Positions 1 to 11,470 of a stretch of DNA of 64,000 bases are shown piece after piece. The stretch lies in NCBI RefSeq assembly GCF_030272615.1, contig NC_081412.1, positions 478,739,657 to 478,803,656 on the forward strand, in the 5' to 3' direction. This DNA is from Cryptomeria japonica (taxonomy: Eukaryota > Streptophyta > Pinopsida > Cupressales > Cupressaceae). Numbering within the stretch: the stretch's first letter is position 1; every line of letters begins with the position of its first letter. Below the pieces are notes generated by a model. That model saw only the letters and a program-made list of their open reading frames with translations. It was not told the origin of the DNA and did no database searches. The position numbers and the translations under genes were made by a program.

Positions 1-2
1 AA

Positions 3-1140
3 CTCCAAGAAAAGTTGAACAAATCTATAGCTCAATCTCGGAAACATCAACAAGAAAAGAAAGAGCTAACCAAAAGGCTCCAAGTAAAAGATCAAGAGCT
101 AACGTAGGTACAGTCAAGCCTTTTGAAATGACCAGCTAGAAGAAAAAACAAGCAAAAGAATTGGTAGATAGTCAATTACATGCCAAGCTTGGTGAACTCT
201 CTCAAGTTCATCAAGAGCTTATTGCTAAGTGCAGATGTAGTAGGAACTATAGGATAAACAAACACAATTTAACAAAGAGCTCAATGAGGCACGAGTCTCA
301 TTGGAAAAAGAGCATATGAGGCAAAACAGAAGCGAAAAGAATCTTGTAAGAAAGGAACTTGGAGTTGCAGGTACCGTGCCGACAAATTTTTTATTTTGAT
401 AAAAAGATTGATGAATTGATGGAAGAAATAAGGGCAAAAGAGGTACAAATCCATTTATTTCAAGAACCTGCCACGGTTCCCGCTCCTCAAGTTGATTTCA
501 TCCTTGTGTTACAATAGCTTTATGTGTCATACTAGAAGAAAATCAAAATGGACATAGCCTCCCTCTAGTCGGCCTTGAAATTCATTGCTATTGTCTAGAA
601 GCTGAGTGTTGAAGTAGGTAGCGTAGTTGACCAAACTATGCATTCTATTACCCCCAAAGGTGTCTAAGTCTGAGTTATTGATCAATAAATTGTACATGGT
701 TGTGGATGACACTTTATTTTCAGTAAGCATAGGGGATCGCAGATTGGCTACCATGAAAGAAAATGAGATTATTAACTCTAACAAACTAGCTCTTAAGGAT
801 ACATAATATTTGGGTGCATTAACAACCACCACAAGTTGTATGAGAAGGCAATTCAAAAAATTCGTGTAATTGGGGATGCCATCTCCATTCCTCCCTGATA
901 GTTCAGTAGTGATGGAGGAACAAATTATGCAAATTTTGAAGCAGTGTTAGCAAGATCAATCAATCTTTTAGTCACTCTAACAAATTTCAGATGCCTTAGA
1001 AATCAAGAATATTATTCACCCTCTGGATCAACTTAATTTCCACTTCGTGTCAATATTTGGGATGCTAAGTGATTTGTCCTTCAAAGAAATGATCAAGTTA
1101 GATCAAGCAGATGGGTGTTTATAGGCTCTAACGCAACCCC
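3..1140 (+). pseudogene. decayed coiled-coil retroelement protein remnant
   Basis: Reading frame 3 from base 3 gives a charged helical segment rich in Q, E, K and L (it begins LQEKLNKSIAQSRKHQQEKK) that stops at a TAG near 110. Similar coiled-coil stretches continue in shifted frames to about 470. A second coding-like stretch at 882-1122 reads MEEQIMQILKQC, then in-frame stops, then an acidic, leucine-rich part (ALEIKNIIHPLDQLNFHFVS). The style resembles the coiled-coil Gag and second ORF of elements A and B further right, but I could not align them firmly. Frameshifts and stops make it non-functional. It may be the left part of an element that starts outside the window. Confidence 0.3.
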
Positions 1141-2324
1141 CCGAGGTTGAATGGTTTCTCTTATAGGCGACACTTTCCCAGATTTGATGTTTTGATTTTC
1201 AGTTTTGGTCTTGGTCTGCATAACTATAAATTGTGGGGTCTCATCTCCACAAGCGAGATTCCTAGTTAAGTCGCCAAAAGCTATGGATAAAATCCATAGC
1301 TGCTCTTGAATCTTCACCTTGATCCCTTGAAGCTTCACCAAACTGCTACGTGTTCTTTCCTCAGGAAAATATCCTAAGCGGTTTAATACTATAAGTACCA
1401 TATGTAGAGGGCCTCCACATGTTGGCTACACAAGAATTTTTGAGGAAAAATAAAAGATGTTGAGAAGCTCCACTCACATGCCATGTGTCCTTACTAGAAA
1501 AATAGATAAACAACCATGCGCTGGCAAGGCCAAGTTCCTAAGATTTTCACAACTAGGGTTTGTTCAAAAGCGTGATCAAATGCAGGTGCAATGAATCAAT
1601 CTTTTGAAGTAGTTTTTAATAGAAATGATGACTCTTGGCAAAAGGAAAATTATGATCAAGAGTACAAGAGGTTACAGCATCCCTAGTGATGGCCACATGG
1701 TGAATATTCATGATTTCTTTTGTTTCCTCAAGCATCCCAATTCACACAAGAAGGATTTTAAGGCTAAGGGATCGTTAATTGTGGGGGTTTGAATCTTAGA
1801 GGAATAAAATTTAGCCTTAATGCTATTATTTTAAAATTTTATGCAAGTTAGACACTCAGATTGTGCCAACTTTTGGCCTTTATGTTTGTTCTATTTCATT
1901 TGATAGAGAAATTGTGTTCTGTGTCAAATTGGGAAAAATGTTAAACTCTGTAATCTGAATTCTATCTTCTTTGGTTTTTAATATAATTCCCACAAGTTGA
2001 ATCATGCTTTGTAATCTTTCAATTTCTATGGTAATTGTGTGTTAGAATTGCATTATGCTAAAAGAGTGAAACTCTAAATGATAAATAGTTTTAGATATGT
2101 TGTTAATGAACCTTTCGTTATGCTTTTAAAGCATGGCATTTTGTGCTCTTCGAGTCTAGGCATTAAAGTTATAGCGTATCATTGTATCTTAGTTTATTTG
2201 TTAAGTCTTTCTCTTCACCTTTTTCTCTAACATGAAGAGTCAGATCCTAAAATCCCAAAGGTCATCTAGTGAAATGCAATAGGTTCCCCATTCACAGAAC
2301 TTCCCATAAGGCTATTCCCTAAAA
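1141..2324. other. no gene recognised
   Basis: AT-rich sequence with only short chance ORFs. A purine stretch near 1783 (gtgggggtttg) could be a relic polypurine tract, but no LTR pair supports this. Confidence 0.4.
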
Positions 2325-3600
2325 GAAATTTTAGGAATCAACACCAGTAACAACCATTGATTCTATAGGGTATTTAATATTTTATCCATCTACCCCAATT
2401 CCATCAAATTCATTTTTTCCCTCCACACAACGATATAAAAAATAATTTGTTCCTTCTTCATTGTCTTTAGCTGCAATAACTACATAAACACGCCCTGCAA
2501 TGATATGTGCAACCATGTACATAAATTTAGTGAACAATTAGGATTTAAAATTGAATTTGATTAAATATGCATGTCGACAATTTACCTAGCTAGACTAGAT
2601 CTGGCATATGGTCAAAGTCTGCTGATGCTTCCATCTGTGTGATTTGCAATGTTATCAGGATTCGATATGTCTCAAGTGGGATCAAAGTGCTTGTACGCTA
2701 TTAATCAACCCACTCATGCATCTCACACTCACTCCATGATTCATTTGCATATGATGAACAAAAGCACACCATATGTCATGTATGGATACTCCATGCTCTT
2801 GCATTAGATATTCTAAAAGGGTATAGCTCACTCAATCCTGTCAATGTACAACTATTCCTATATTGTGCAATGTTAGTATCATCTATCAACCAAAAAATCC
2901 TATGAACTGTAGAATCACTTTCATTACCTAGACCTACTGTAGCATTACACCACTCGATAATTTAGATTTCACCTCTGTCAACTTTTTTATAACTTTGTAC
3001 TTTAACTCTTCTCATGCTAAGGCTCTTTTGATATATGCTCCTACACAATCATGCTCCCCTTTCCATGCCCGATCTTAGAAAAATTCCACATATGTTGAAC
3101 ACCAATGATCTTATACATTCTTCTCAAGCAACAAAACATCTGAGTGTTATTGAATTGTGATACACAATTATCTAACCATATTATATACCAATAAAATTAA
3201 ATGCCCTTGCTAGCCAAATTACAAAAGAACATCTTAGAGAAACCTTGCACAAACTCTATAGAATGTGTACAATCATCACTGATATAAAAAAGATACTCCC
3301 TCAATATCTTCCCATTGCCATCTATACTATCATGACCAACATGAATGAATGATATATGCACAAATATAGAAACCTATGTGGAGTTGTAATACTAGGGTTG
3401 CACCTCATCTTGTGGCTTTTGTGTATAGTCCTCTACAAAATCAACAACGAAAATGATGGTATCAAGTGGAAATGTGTCCTTGCATAACTTGAATTGCAAG
3501 TCCAACCTTCGAGCTCTATGGGTATTGTTATCACAAAAGCTTGCACCCTTGTTGAGCTATCAACTTAGAAACCTTGTGAAACGTGGAAACAATCCTGAAG
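2325..3600 (-). pseudogene. transposase-like pseudogene, C-terminal half
   Basis: Read on the minus strand from 3600 leftwards, this gives an ordered set of motifs. RARRLDLQFKLCKDTFPLD is followed by FVVDFVEDYTQKPQDEVQP, then FYISDDCTHS, then IIWLDNCVSQFN, then FSKIGHGKG (about 3053-3073), STVHRIFWLIDD, and finally VVIAAKDNEEGTNYFLYRCV near 2400. The same order occurs on the plus strand at 57963-58975, so the two are homologous copies. The D-x-x-E-x-Y-T and W-x-D motifs and GHGKG are typical of a large family of transposon-encoded proteins in plants and animals. A DDE-type nuclease role is inferred from the spaced acidic residues, not shown. Several in-frame stops mean it is dead. Its N-terminal half lies at 4990-6750 beyond an inserted LTR-like block. 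Confidence 0.6.
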
Positions 3601-4977
3601 TGTGGGACCGTGTGCAAGGGGGTTGAATCTCTGGAGAAGACCGAATTCCTTCTCAATCCAAGTGCAGGTGTTGAACCAAATCAACACTCCAAATCTTACT
3701 TCTAAACCTATCCTAACAACTTACAAAGGAAAAGGAAAGAGATAAATGCTTAAAATGAAAGGTGATGCACCAAGATAAGAGATTTTTTCTATCCTCACTC
3801 GAAATGGCACAAAGAATCAACTGAAAATACCTAAGAGATGCACAAACTTTGGCTGCATGAATGACCTCAATGCACGTATGGAGGTTAGAACTTGTTGAAT
3901 GTCAAGAGGTGAGAAGGTTTACCATAAGTCACACCTAGAACAAGTTAAAACAACATATATGTGAAGGAAAGTCACAAACATACACTTACAACGAAGGTAA
4001 GAACACATACACAACATACATAAATTGAAGTAAGGCAAGAATGGTGATTTCAATTTATTATAAGGCTAATGGCCAAACTTACAGTTGCACAAATGAAAGA
4101 TAAATACAAGTCTTTAAGAGAAGTGAAAGAGCATAGAATATCTCAAGCTAGCAAGGAGAGAACCATTTACAATGAGGATTGATAGCCTTTATATAGAAAA
4201 CTGGTTACAAGAGTGATCATGACCCTTGTGTGTGCAGGGAAATGTCAGTCTGGGAGTGTAGGTAAGTGCATGCATCTGACCTTCTGTACATGCAAGCAAC
4301 CTAGCCTTACCCTTAAGATGCAACCCTAAGAAGGGTGGATTCACTAACCTTCCAAAGTCATAGCATGTAGACATGACATAAGTTACCACAACAAGCATGG
4401 CCCTGTACCTCTCTTGATGGAAATCTTGCCAAAATCATTAAATGCACCCTTGTAGCTCCACAAAAGAAGGTGCATAAGTCACAAAAGTCATCAGAGCATT
4501 TAAATCTTTAAGTGTTGATCATGCCATTCAGAAGTGTTGCAATTCAGAAGACTTTGGGAACTCGAGTTCCCGAAGTGAGGAAGACAGGGAAGGAACCTTG
4601 AAACCTCGGGGTTCCGGAGTTCCGGGGAATAGAGAAGGACAACAAGGAAGGGAATTTGGAACCTCGGGGTTCCGGAGCTCCGGGGAACAGAGAAGGACAA
4701 CAAGGAAGGGACTTCAGAAGCTCGAGGTTCCGGAGTTCTAAGGAACAGAGAAGGACAATAAGGAAGGGACTTCGGAACCTCGGGGTTCCAGGAAAAGAAA
4801 AAGGGGCAAAGGAAAGGAACTTAAAAACCTCGGCGTTCCGGAGTTCCGGGAAACTGGAGAGAAGGCAAAGGAAGGGAAAAGGTAGCAAAGGGAAGAAACT
4901 TCCTCTAGACAAGACAACACTTCACACTTCATGATTGCATTATTTTCTCTTTGATCAACTGGGGCAGCGCTGGTCCA
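3601..4977 (-). mobile_element. LTR-like insertion (solo LTR?) in transposase
   Basis: A block starting TGTGGGACCGTG interrupts the transposase-like frame at 3600. On the minus strand it has a TATATAAAG box (plus positions 4187-4195) and ends with a purine/pyrimidine layout like that of LTRs (caacccccttgcacacggtcccaca). This suggests a solo LTR in minus orientation. The right edge is uncertain (4930-5030), and I found no target-site duplication. It contains the GGTTCCGG minisatellite, which on this reading would lie in U3. Confidence 0.4.
4559..4900. repeat. 58-bp minisatellite, GGTTCCGGAGTTCCGG core
   Basis: About five to six imperfect copies of a roughly 58-bp unit, each starting ctcggggttccggagttccgg followed by an AG-rich part (gaacagagaaggacaacaag). 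The core carries the short palindrome-like ccggagttccgg. ORFs on both strands here are by-products of the repeat. Confidence 0.8.
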
Positions 4978-4989
4978 TAGAACATATCT

Positions 4990-6750
4990 CTAATCGGTTC
5001 TCACTGATGAACCAAGGGTGTCATAAAATGACAACAGGTACGCCTTGCATACTCATACAATATATTCTAACAAAAATTATCATAAATTGGTACACTAGAA
5101 TCTTTTCATTAAAAAATTCACACCTTTTTGCTTCTTTACCATCTTTTAGACTATAGGTCACTATCTTATATTTTCCAAATTTCACTAGTTCGTTCCCAAT
5201 AACATGTGGACTCTTCATATGCTCACAAATTGGAAATTTTTGCAAGCCAATGCAATCAAAACATGTGCCATCCAACATAGGTTGTAAAATTATTGACCAT
5301 TAACTCATAAAATACTAGATATGAAATCCCTTAAAGATCTAGGTGGATTATTTATGTTACATTCCTACAAAACATTACTAGTATGCAAATCTACACATAC
5401 ATGTCAATAAACATCGTAATGATTAAAAAAAAATCAATATGTACTCTACAACAACAATTTGTGCATGTGTGATTTATTTTAACATAAATTGCTTTACCAA
5501 TTTAAAAAATGTTTGACTAATTTTGATTTGAGGATACAACTCTAGTAATTTGGCAAAAAGTTGCATTTGAGTCATATCCAAAAAATGCTTTAGATGTGGA
5601 ACACAAATTTGACTACAAATCCTCCTTCTTACAAGATCTCTTTGTTTAGGAGAGACCCTTGTATTATTCTTCCAAAATTCTTCAATTAAAGATCTTAGGG
5701 CTTCAACAATTTCTTTATCTTTTTTTGGTATTCTAATATAAAATGCCCATAATTCTTTATCATTTGGATCCTCTACTCTTTCATGCCTTCCCATGGCTCA
5801 CATTAGAGATTTTCTAATTATTTTCATTGCTTTACTTGTCTTTCTAATGATCCAAGCTTTCTTGGTTTGAGTGCTTACTATTGTTGATGTAATGACACGT
5901 CATGTGATATCGTTATCTTTCGTGTGTGATGTAGAACCCGTAGTCTCATATGCACTCATTCGAGTCTTTATAGTATATTTCTCACTTGAGTCATTTGATG
6001 TTCTTAGCATAAGAATCTTCATGATGGGCCTAATTTTAGATTTTTTATTATATCAACAAATAGTTGACATCTTCCAGTCTCATTTAACTTCTCAATCTAC
6101 AAATTTGGTTAGCATATCTTTGACAAGTATGCTTTGGAATCTTATCAACGATTAGTTTGAAAAATATTAGCAGAAATATCAATAAAGTAATTAGGCTTTC
6201 TATGCAAAATTCTAGGAGGTGTTCTCAAAGTTTAAGTTTCCTCAATATTAAGAATGTTAACAACATCAGGGATAGATGGCATACCTTCAATTGGAGATAA
6301 AAATAATGTCATATCTTGAAATTGAGATGTAGAAGATGTTGTAACTCCAACATTTTTTGTCAATGGTGATGTACTTAAAACATGTGATGTACTTGCAATG
6401 TGAGATGTTGTCCATTCAACATGAGATTTTGTAGATGGTTTGCCTTCAACTTGAGATGTGAGAGATGGTGTACCATCAACTTGACATGTGAGAGATGGTG
6501 TTCCTTCAAATTGAGATGTGGTAAATGATGTTCTATTAACCTCAAGATTCAATTGTCTCTTTGTACAAAGGTTTTACATCCATTGTCTTTGTGCCACCAA
6601 TTTTATATATCTCTTAGATTGGGTGGAGGTCTCATGTTCCTCTTGAATTGGCAAGTCTTCTACTATGGTGTTCAATTTCCTTGATTCATGAAGTTGCCTC
6701 ATATTGTTTCTTATCTTTGTATTATTAGCTTGGCACTCTTACCATGTTAG
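4990..6750 (-). pseudogene. transposase-like pseudogene, N-terminal half
   Basis: Minus strand, from about 6750 to 4990. A low-complexity N-terminal part contains a run of decapeptides (TSQFEGTPSL, CQVDGTPSL, SQVEGKPST). After one stop comes TPPRILHRKPNYFIDISAN. After an eroded gap there is an intact 106-codon stretch (5794-5474) with WKNNTRVSPKQRDLVRRRIC and PHLKHFLDMTQMQLFAKLLE. A further stretch (5278-5021) has CFDCIGLQKFPICEHMKSPH and VIGNELVKFGKYKIVTYSLK. Cys and His residues in the last part could form a metal site. The order and orientation fit the N-terminal side of the DFVEDYT/GHGKG protein whose other half lies at 2325-3600. Stops and frameshifts mark it as a pseudogene. I recognise the family by its motifs but have no name for it. 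Confidence 0.55.
6391..6540 (-). repeat. 30-bp coding tandem repeat (10-aa unit)
   Basis: Units of 30 bp at about 6421-6450, 6451-6480, 6481-6510 and 6511-6540, with a weaker copy to the left. They encode variants of the decapeptide SQVEGTPSLT on the minus strand. The period is a multiple of three and the frame is kept, so the repeat probably expanded while the ORF was functional. Confidence 0.75.
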
Positions 6751-6829
6751 ATTCTATCATCTTTTCCTCAACATGATGGTGATTTCTAAATGTACATGCA
6801 TAAAACAGACAATATGAGACCTAAAGAGG

Positions 6830-7205
6830 AATGGGAAATAGAGAGGGAGAGGAAGAAAGGAAGGGAGAAGAGAGGATAAGGAGATAGGTAGAGAAGTGGA
6901 GGGGGAGTGAAAGAACTAGAGAGGGGAGAGATATAGAGGTTAGAGACCTAGATCTTAGGGAGAGAGGGGTGAGATACCTAGGAGAAAATATAGAGGGGAG
7001 AGAGAGAATATGGACAATTAGATGAGGAGGAAGAGGTAGTGAGGTAAAGAGGAAGGAATATAGAGTCCTAGAGATGGGGAGAGAGGGTTGAAGGGATATG
7101 TAATGATAAGAGAGAATGGAGAGAAACAATAAGATAGGGAGAGAGGATTGGATAGATCTATAGAGGGTAGAGAGGGGTGAAAGAGAAGAGAGGGAGAGAG
7201 AATTC
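6830..7205. repeat. purine-rich (GA)n low-complexity tract
   Basis: About 375 bp with strong strand asymmetry, dominated by gagaggga-type words on the plus strand. The 157-aa minus ORF across it (S/L/P-rich) is an artefact of composition. Confidence 0.8.
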
Positions 7206-7254
7206 GGTTCAAATTTTGGGGCAAAAAGAGAGAAAGACAAATAAATTTTTTCAA

Positions 7255-7515
7255 TGCGAACCATTTGGTGAGTGCCAAAGTTGGCACTAGCCAAATGAAT
7301 TTTTTAAGTTTTTATATTTGGCTAGCACCAATTTTGGTTCTTTCCAAATGTTAAATATGTGTTTTTTGAACTTGGTGTGCATGCAAAATTTGGTGTGCAC
7401 CATATTTAGCATACGCCAAATGTGTTGCTTTAGGAAACACCAAGCCTTTGGCTTGGATTTGCCTTGGGCATCCAACCCAAAGGCTTGGATGACCATTTTA
7501 GGCCCCTGAGACATG
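7255..7515. repeat. cluster of short inverted repeats
   Basis: Positions 7262-7297 form a hairpin with 17-nt arms, two mismatches and a 2-nt loop (catttggtgagtgccaa, ag, ttggcactagccaaatg). A second pair, ccaagcctttgg (7440-7451) and ccaaaggcttgg (7477-7488), is a perfect 12-bp inverted repeat, and its left arm overlaps a smaller hairpin (ccaagcc-ttt-ggcttgg). The words ttggtgtgca and ccaaatg recur. It could be a MITE-like or foldback remnant. No terminal repeats were established. Confidence 0.5.
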
Positions 7516-8479
7516 TTTTTCTAGAAACATATATAAAGTTCTCACATTTTTGTTTGTTCTCTCCATCAAGTTTACATGTGTTTCAATGTAAACAAAAAAA
7601 AACATTACAATGATGTTAAGATTTCTCTTAGCTATCTAACCATTTATTTATTTTTTATTGTGATTATGTTAAGGTTTTCATCTCTATTTTCATTTGTTCA
7701 TGTGTATGTTTTGTCAAAAACTAAAATGAGCTATTTTGGGCATGGTTTTTTACTAGTTCATCAAATTTTAAAACAAATTCCATTTTTAGAAACTAGACTC
7801 CATTCTACACGTATCAATTTTGTTTTTTTGATTAGTTTTAATTTTTTTTAGGGGGGAACATGTTCAAATTTCTATTTTTTAGGATGTGACCACTTCAAAA
7901 ATTAGTAAAAAATCATATATTCACCAAAAAATTAGCTAAAAAATCAGGCATAAACTAAATGGTGTTAGCTAGTTTCTCACCAGAGAGATTTTAAAAATCT
8001 AAACAAAAGTTAACATTTAAATAGGGGCACCACATTTGACGCTATGTTATGTTTTTATGATAAAAAATAGGACCAATAAATATGGTGCCTCTTTTTTAAA
8101 CCCTTAATCTCCACCATTCTCAAAACAAATTAGTAGTTTAGAAAGTAGAATCAGAGCACTACAACTCTTGTTCTTGTTGCATCTTCACATTTTGAGTGTA
8201 ACTATCTTGATTTTCTTGTCAAAGTTCAGACTTTGTTGATTTAAAAAAAAAGTGGTGCATCTTAAGAACCCTTTTTGGTCCCCCATCTTGGTGTACTTAA
8301 CCCTACAGAGTAACAAAATACAATGAATAGATGAGAAATATGGGTAGCTACAATATGCTTGATGAGCTATTGATGTAAAAATAAAACACAATCTCTCACA
8401 AATGGATAAAAGGAGAAAATATATGTGGGAGAAAAATCCTTTCCAAAAGAGAGAAAAGCTAAAATATGAAGGAGGACTC
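7516..8479. other. no gene; probable copia 3' flank
   Basis: No credible ORF. The right end lies just downstream (on the minus strand) of the copia RNase H end at 8480, so 8185-8479 is probably its 3' untranslated or LTR region. A run gggggaccaaaaaggg (minus strand, near 8270-8285) could be a polypurine tract. Confidence 0.35.
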
Positions 8480-8800
8480 ATCAAAACCTCGCAGGGACAA
8501 CTTCCTTCATCCCTAACATTGATTGCAATTGAATATAGTGAGGCGATGCCAAAGGTTTAGTGAAGATGTTTCTAACTTGTTTCTGTCTGGTCAATTACTC
8601 CAAACTAGGAACACTATCCTAGATGAGCTACCTGATGAAGTGCATGTGGATATCAATATGCTTTGTATGTTGATGCTCCACTAGGTTACAATAAATGTAA
8701 ATAAAACTTTGATTGTCACACCAAAGAGTAGTGGGATGATCATAAGGAAAGTTTAACTTAGTCATCAACTCTCAAAATTTAAAGAACCTCCTGGCTAGCA
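8480..8800 (-). pseudogene. Ty1/copia RNase H, C-terminal fragment
   Basis: Minus-strand translation gives PTTLWCDNQSFIYIYCNLVE, then HQHTKHIDIHMHFIR, then (after stops) KQVRNIFTKPLASPHYIQL and LGMKEVVP. These are the hallmarks of the C-terminus of copia RNase H: the WCDNQS motif, the TKHIDIHxHFIR block and the DIFTKPL-like end. It continues the RNase H fragment that stops at 14449, the two being separated by element F. Three or more in-frame stops show it is dead. Confidence 0.85.
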
Positions 8801-8805
8801 AAGAT

Positions 8806-10547
8806 TGTTGGAGATATGCCTCGAATTCTCTTGACCAGTGTTCGGGTTGATTGGTGTAACTTACCCCGATGGAACAACTTGTGGGAAGGTAGCGGGTTGT
8901 GGACTTTTCAAATCAGTGTAACTCTGACCGATGAACATGTTGCGAACAAGTCTCGGGTTAGGTCTACCCGATGTATCCTCCTTGTTTGGTTATCGGGAAG
9001 CTGTGTTTGGATCCGCTTTTGTGGTCATCAGGTTAACATTTCCTATCGGGTTAGCCATATTGAAGTCTTGCCAATGTAGCCTATTGGATGTTTCCCCGAT
9101 CACCCGATGAAGTCGCCTTCACGTGCTTTGTCTATCAAAGGAGCATTGTTGGAGTCTGGCCGATGACCCAATGAAGTCGCCTTCGGCGATCAGGTTGTCA
9201 TCGGCTATCAGTGGAACAAGTTGGAAGCTACACTGATGTCCGATGAGTTTGACTTATTTTGACTTGGAGTGCATCGCTCATCGGGGAAACAGTTTAGGGT
9301 ATGTGTCGATGACCCGATGAAGCTGCTTTAGGTGATCAGGGTAACTTTACAGTATTGTTGCTGATGGCCGATAGGGTTGATCTGTTTGGAACCACTTTGA
9401 TGAAGTCATCTATTGGTTTATCAGGGATCGGGATTGCTTGCTCGTAGTTATGTCGATGGTCGATGGAACCTTCTTCCTGTGATCGTTTAATGAGTGAGCA
9501 AGTTCGGGATGATCGGACGATTGTCTCTATACCGCTATGGCAAGATGCACAAAGTTTATCTTCCATGACTTGGTGACCAAGGTGGGGCCCGACAAAGAAG
9601 AGCTTCATTTCGGGCAGTTAGTGAGGTCGTGCTAAAGTGGCAGGATAGGGACCCTGAAGCCAATCAGGGGGTACCACGTGGCGGAGAGAAAAAAGAGATC
9701 AAGGAAGATCGGACGATCGAGATATTTGTTTGGTTGTCTTCTTGATGACCCAATGGAACTGCCTTCGGTGATCGGGGTATCATCAGAGATCGGGAGAACT
9801 GGTTGTTTGCTACATCGATACCCGATGAGGATGCCTTCAGTGATCTAGATGAAAGTTACACCAAAGTCCGATAAAGCTATTTACTGCTGATTGGATATCA
9901 GGGTAACTTTTCAATGCTGCTTGCGATGGTTGATGGGGAAGTATCTGACTACGGATGGTCGCCTGGACTGAAGTTCAAAAGACTAGTAGGTGGACACTTG
10001 GAATGTTTATGTCGGTGTATTTGAATATGAATTGACTCAACTTCTGGATGAATGTGGGATAATATGTTTTCCACGAGTTCATGAATGGACAGGTTGTTAC
10101 TCGATGGTTATGTTCCAAGGCCATTATACAAACTGATAGAGGAATGTTTGGTTTGATAGATGGCGGTTGCCAAACATGTAACAGATGAGTAGAGCAAAGA
10201 AGGGTGTGCATGAAGGTTGTGTGGAGATGATGGTTTTATAAGTATCCAAGTCGATGTGTCTGCATTGAGTGAGAACAGAGTCCAGAAAAGAGGATTTGAT
10301 AACTTTATTGTAATCGTGTTGTTTACTGAATAAAGTGATCTCTCTTTGGTGGTGGGTTTTTTACCCATAAGGGTTTTCCCATGTATATCTGGTGTCTTTC
10401 TCTAGTGCTATTCTATCTAGTTCATCTTAATCTTCTGTCTGTGTTTATTTTAATGTATTGCAAACTGAAATTGAAATACTTCCTTGCTTGCTAATCCCCT
10501 TAGAATTGACGATAGGAGAGCGTTTTCCACGTTGTGCTTTCCTTACA
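8806..10547 (+). repeat. 5' LTR of element F
   Basis: It matches 12673-14443 along its length with many substitutions and small indels, for example a longer gagttttgagatcagagtcc segment in the 3' copy. It holds ttttataagt (TATA-like, near 10234) and ctgaataaagtg (polyadenylation-like, near 10327). The many copies of the words ccgatga and atcggg give it a distinctive CG-containing 5' part. Confidence 0.9.
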
Positions 10548-10549
10548 AG

Positions 10550-10562
10550 TGGTATCAGAGCC
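10550..10562 (+). promoter_or_regulatory. primer-binding site of element F
   Basis: TGGTATCAGAGCC lies two bases after the LTR end. It is complementary to the 3' end of plant initiator tRNA-Met. Confidence 0.9.
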
Positions 10563-10654
10563 ATTTAGTTGTGTTATCCTTGTGGGGTAGGGTTGTTTTG
10601 TGTCAATTCTATTTTCAATGGGAGTCTGGCAGAGTATCTTGTTTGCAGATTGAG

Positions 10655-11470
10655 ATGGCACACACTTCTGGACGAGTGGAGACTGAGAAGTTCAATGGTT
10701 CAAACTTTGAATTGTGGAAACTCAAGATGGAATATTTGCTAGTTGATCAAGATCTGTGGGTTGCTATGTTTGGACAAAAACCTTCAAGTGTGAAGAAAGA
10801 AGACTGTGATCTTCTAGATAGAAAAGTCAGAGGATTGATCAGACTCTGTTTGGCAGACTCTATTCTGTTAAACGTTCATGAGGAAAAGACTGCACATTTT
10901 TCAGTGGAAGAAACTTGGAGATATTTATCAAGGGAAATCTCTAGTAAACAAGTTGTTCTTGAGGAAGAAGTTGTATTCCTTGAAGATGGATGAGGGTACA
11001 TCTATTGTAGATCATCTGAATATTTTCAACATGATGGTTGCTCAGCTAACTTCCGTGGGAGTCAAGATTGATGATGAGGATCGATGTATGCTTCTGTTAT
11101 GTTCTCTACCTGACACATGGGATCATTTGGTAATGACCATTGGGAGTACAAAAACCACTTTCAAGATAGAAGAAGTGGTTTCTTCGTTGCTATCAGAAGA
11201 AACATGAAGGAAATCTTCAAAGATTGTCAAGGAGGCCCTTGTTGTTCGTGGCAAGATAGAGGACAAGATTTCTAAATCCAAGTCAGAGGAAAGTTCTGCT
11301 CCTGGAAAGAAGTCCAAAGCAAAGTGTTGGAATTGTGGGCAGGTTGGTCACATTTAGAAGGATTGCAAAGTGAAGAAGAAGAAAGAAAATGAGAGTTCTT
11401 TAGATTCTAGGTCCTCACAGAATGAGGATAGAGATGCCTTCTGAGCTGCTTTGGCAAGTCAGACATCTAG
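10655..11470 (+). pseudogene. gag: copia Gag (broken) of element F
   Basis: From ATG 10655 the frame reads MAHTSGRVETEKFNGSNFEL, the typical start of copia Gag (KFNGxNFxxWKxKM). A frameshift near 10905-10920 moves the correct frame to the one ending at 11207 (KLYSLKMDEGTSIVDHLNIF, LCSLPDTWDHLV). A TGA at 11205-11207 interrupts it, then comes a basic region and a zinc knuckle CWNCGQVGHI-stop-KDC near 11325-11370, in which the Arg before KDC is a TAG. It resembles the Gag of element G (60775 onwards) closely in order and sequence. No protease or integrase follows. Gag would form the capsid-like particle and bind RNA through the knuckle. Confidence 0.85.

Noticed and set aside
4544-4934. ORFs on both strands across the GGTTCCGG minisatellite
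   Set aside because: Overlapping open frames on both strands follow from a repeat without stop codons, not from genes.
6821-7294. 157-aa minus-strand ORF rich in Ser, Leu and Pro
   Set aside because: It lies opposite a GA-rich low-complexity tract, which keeps all minus-strand frames open. No domain was seen.
8816-9079. 87-aa ORF and other small ORFs inside the LTRs of element F
   Set aside because: They lie in LTR sequence, are not kept open in the other LTR copy and show no motif.
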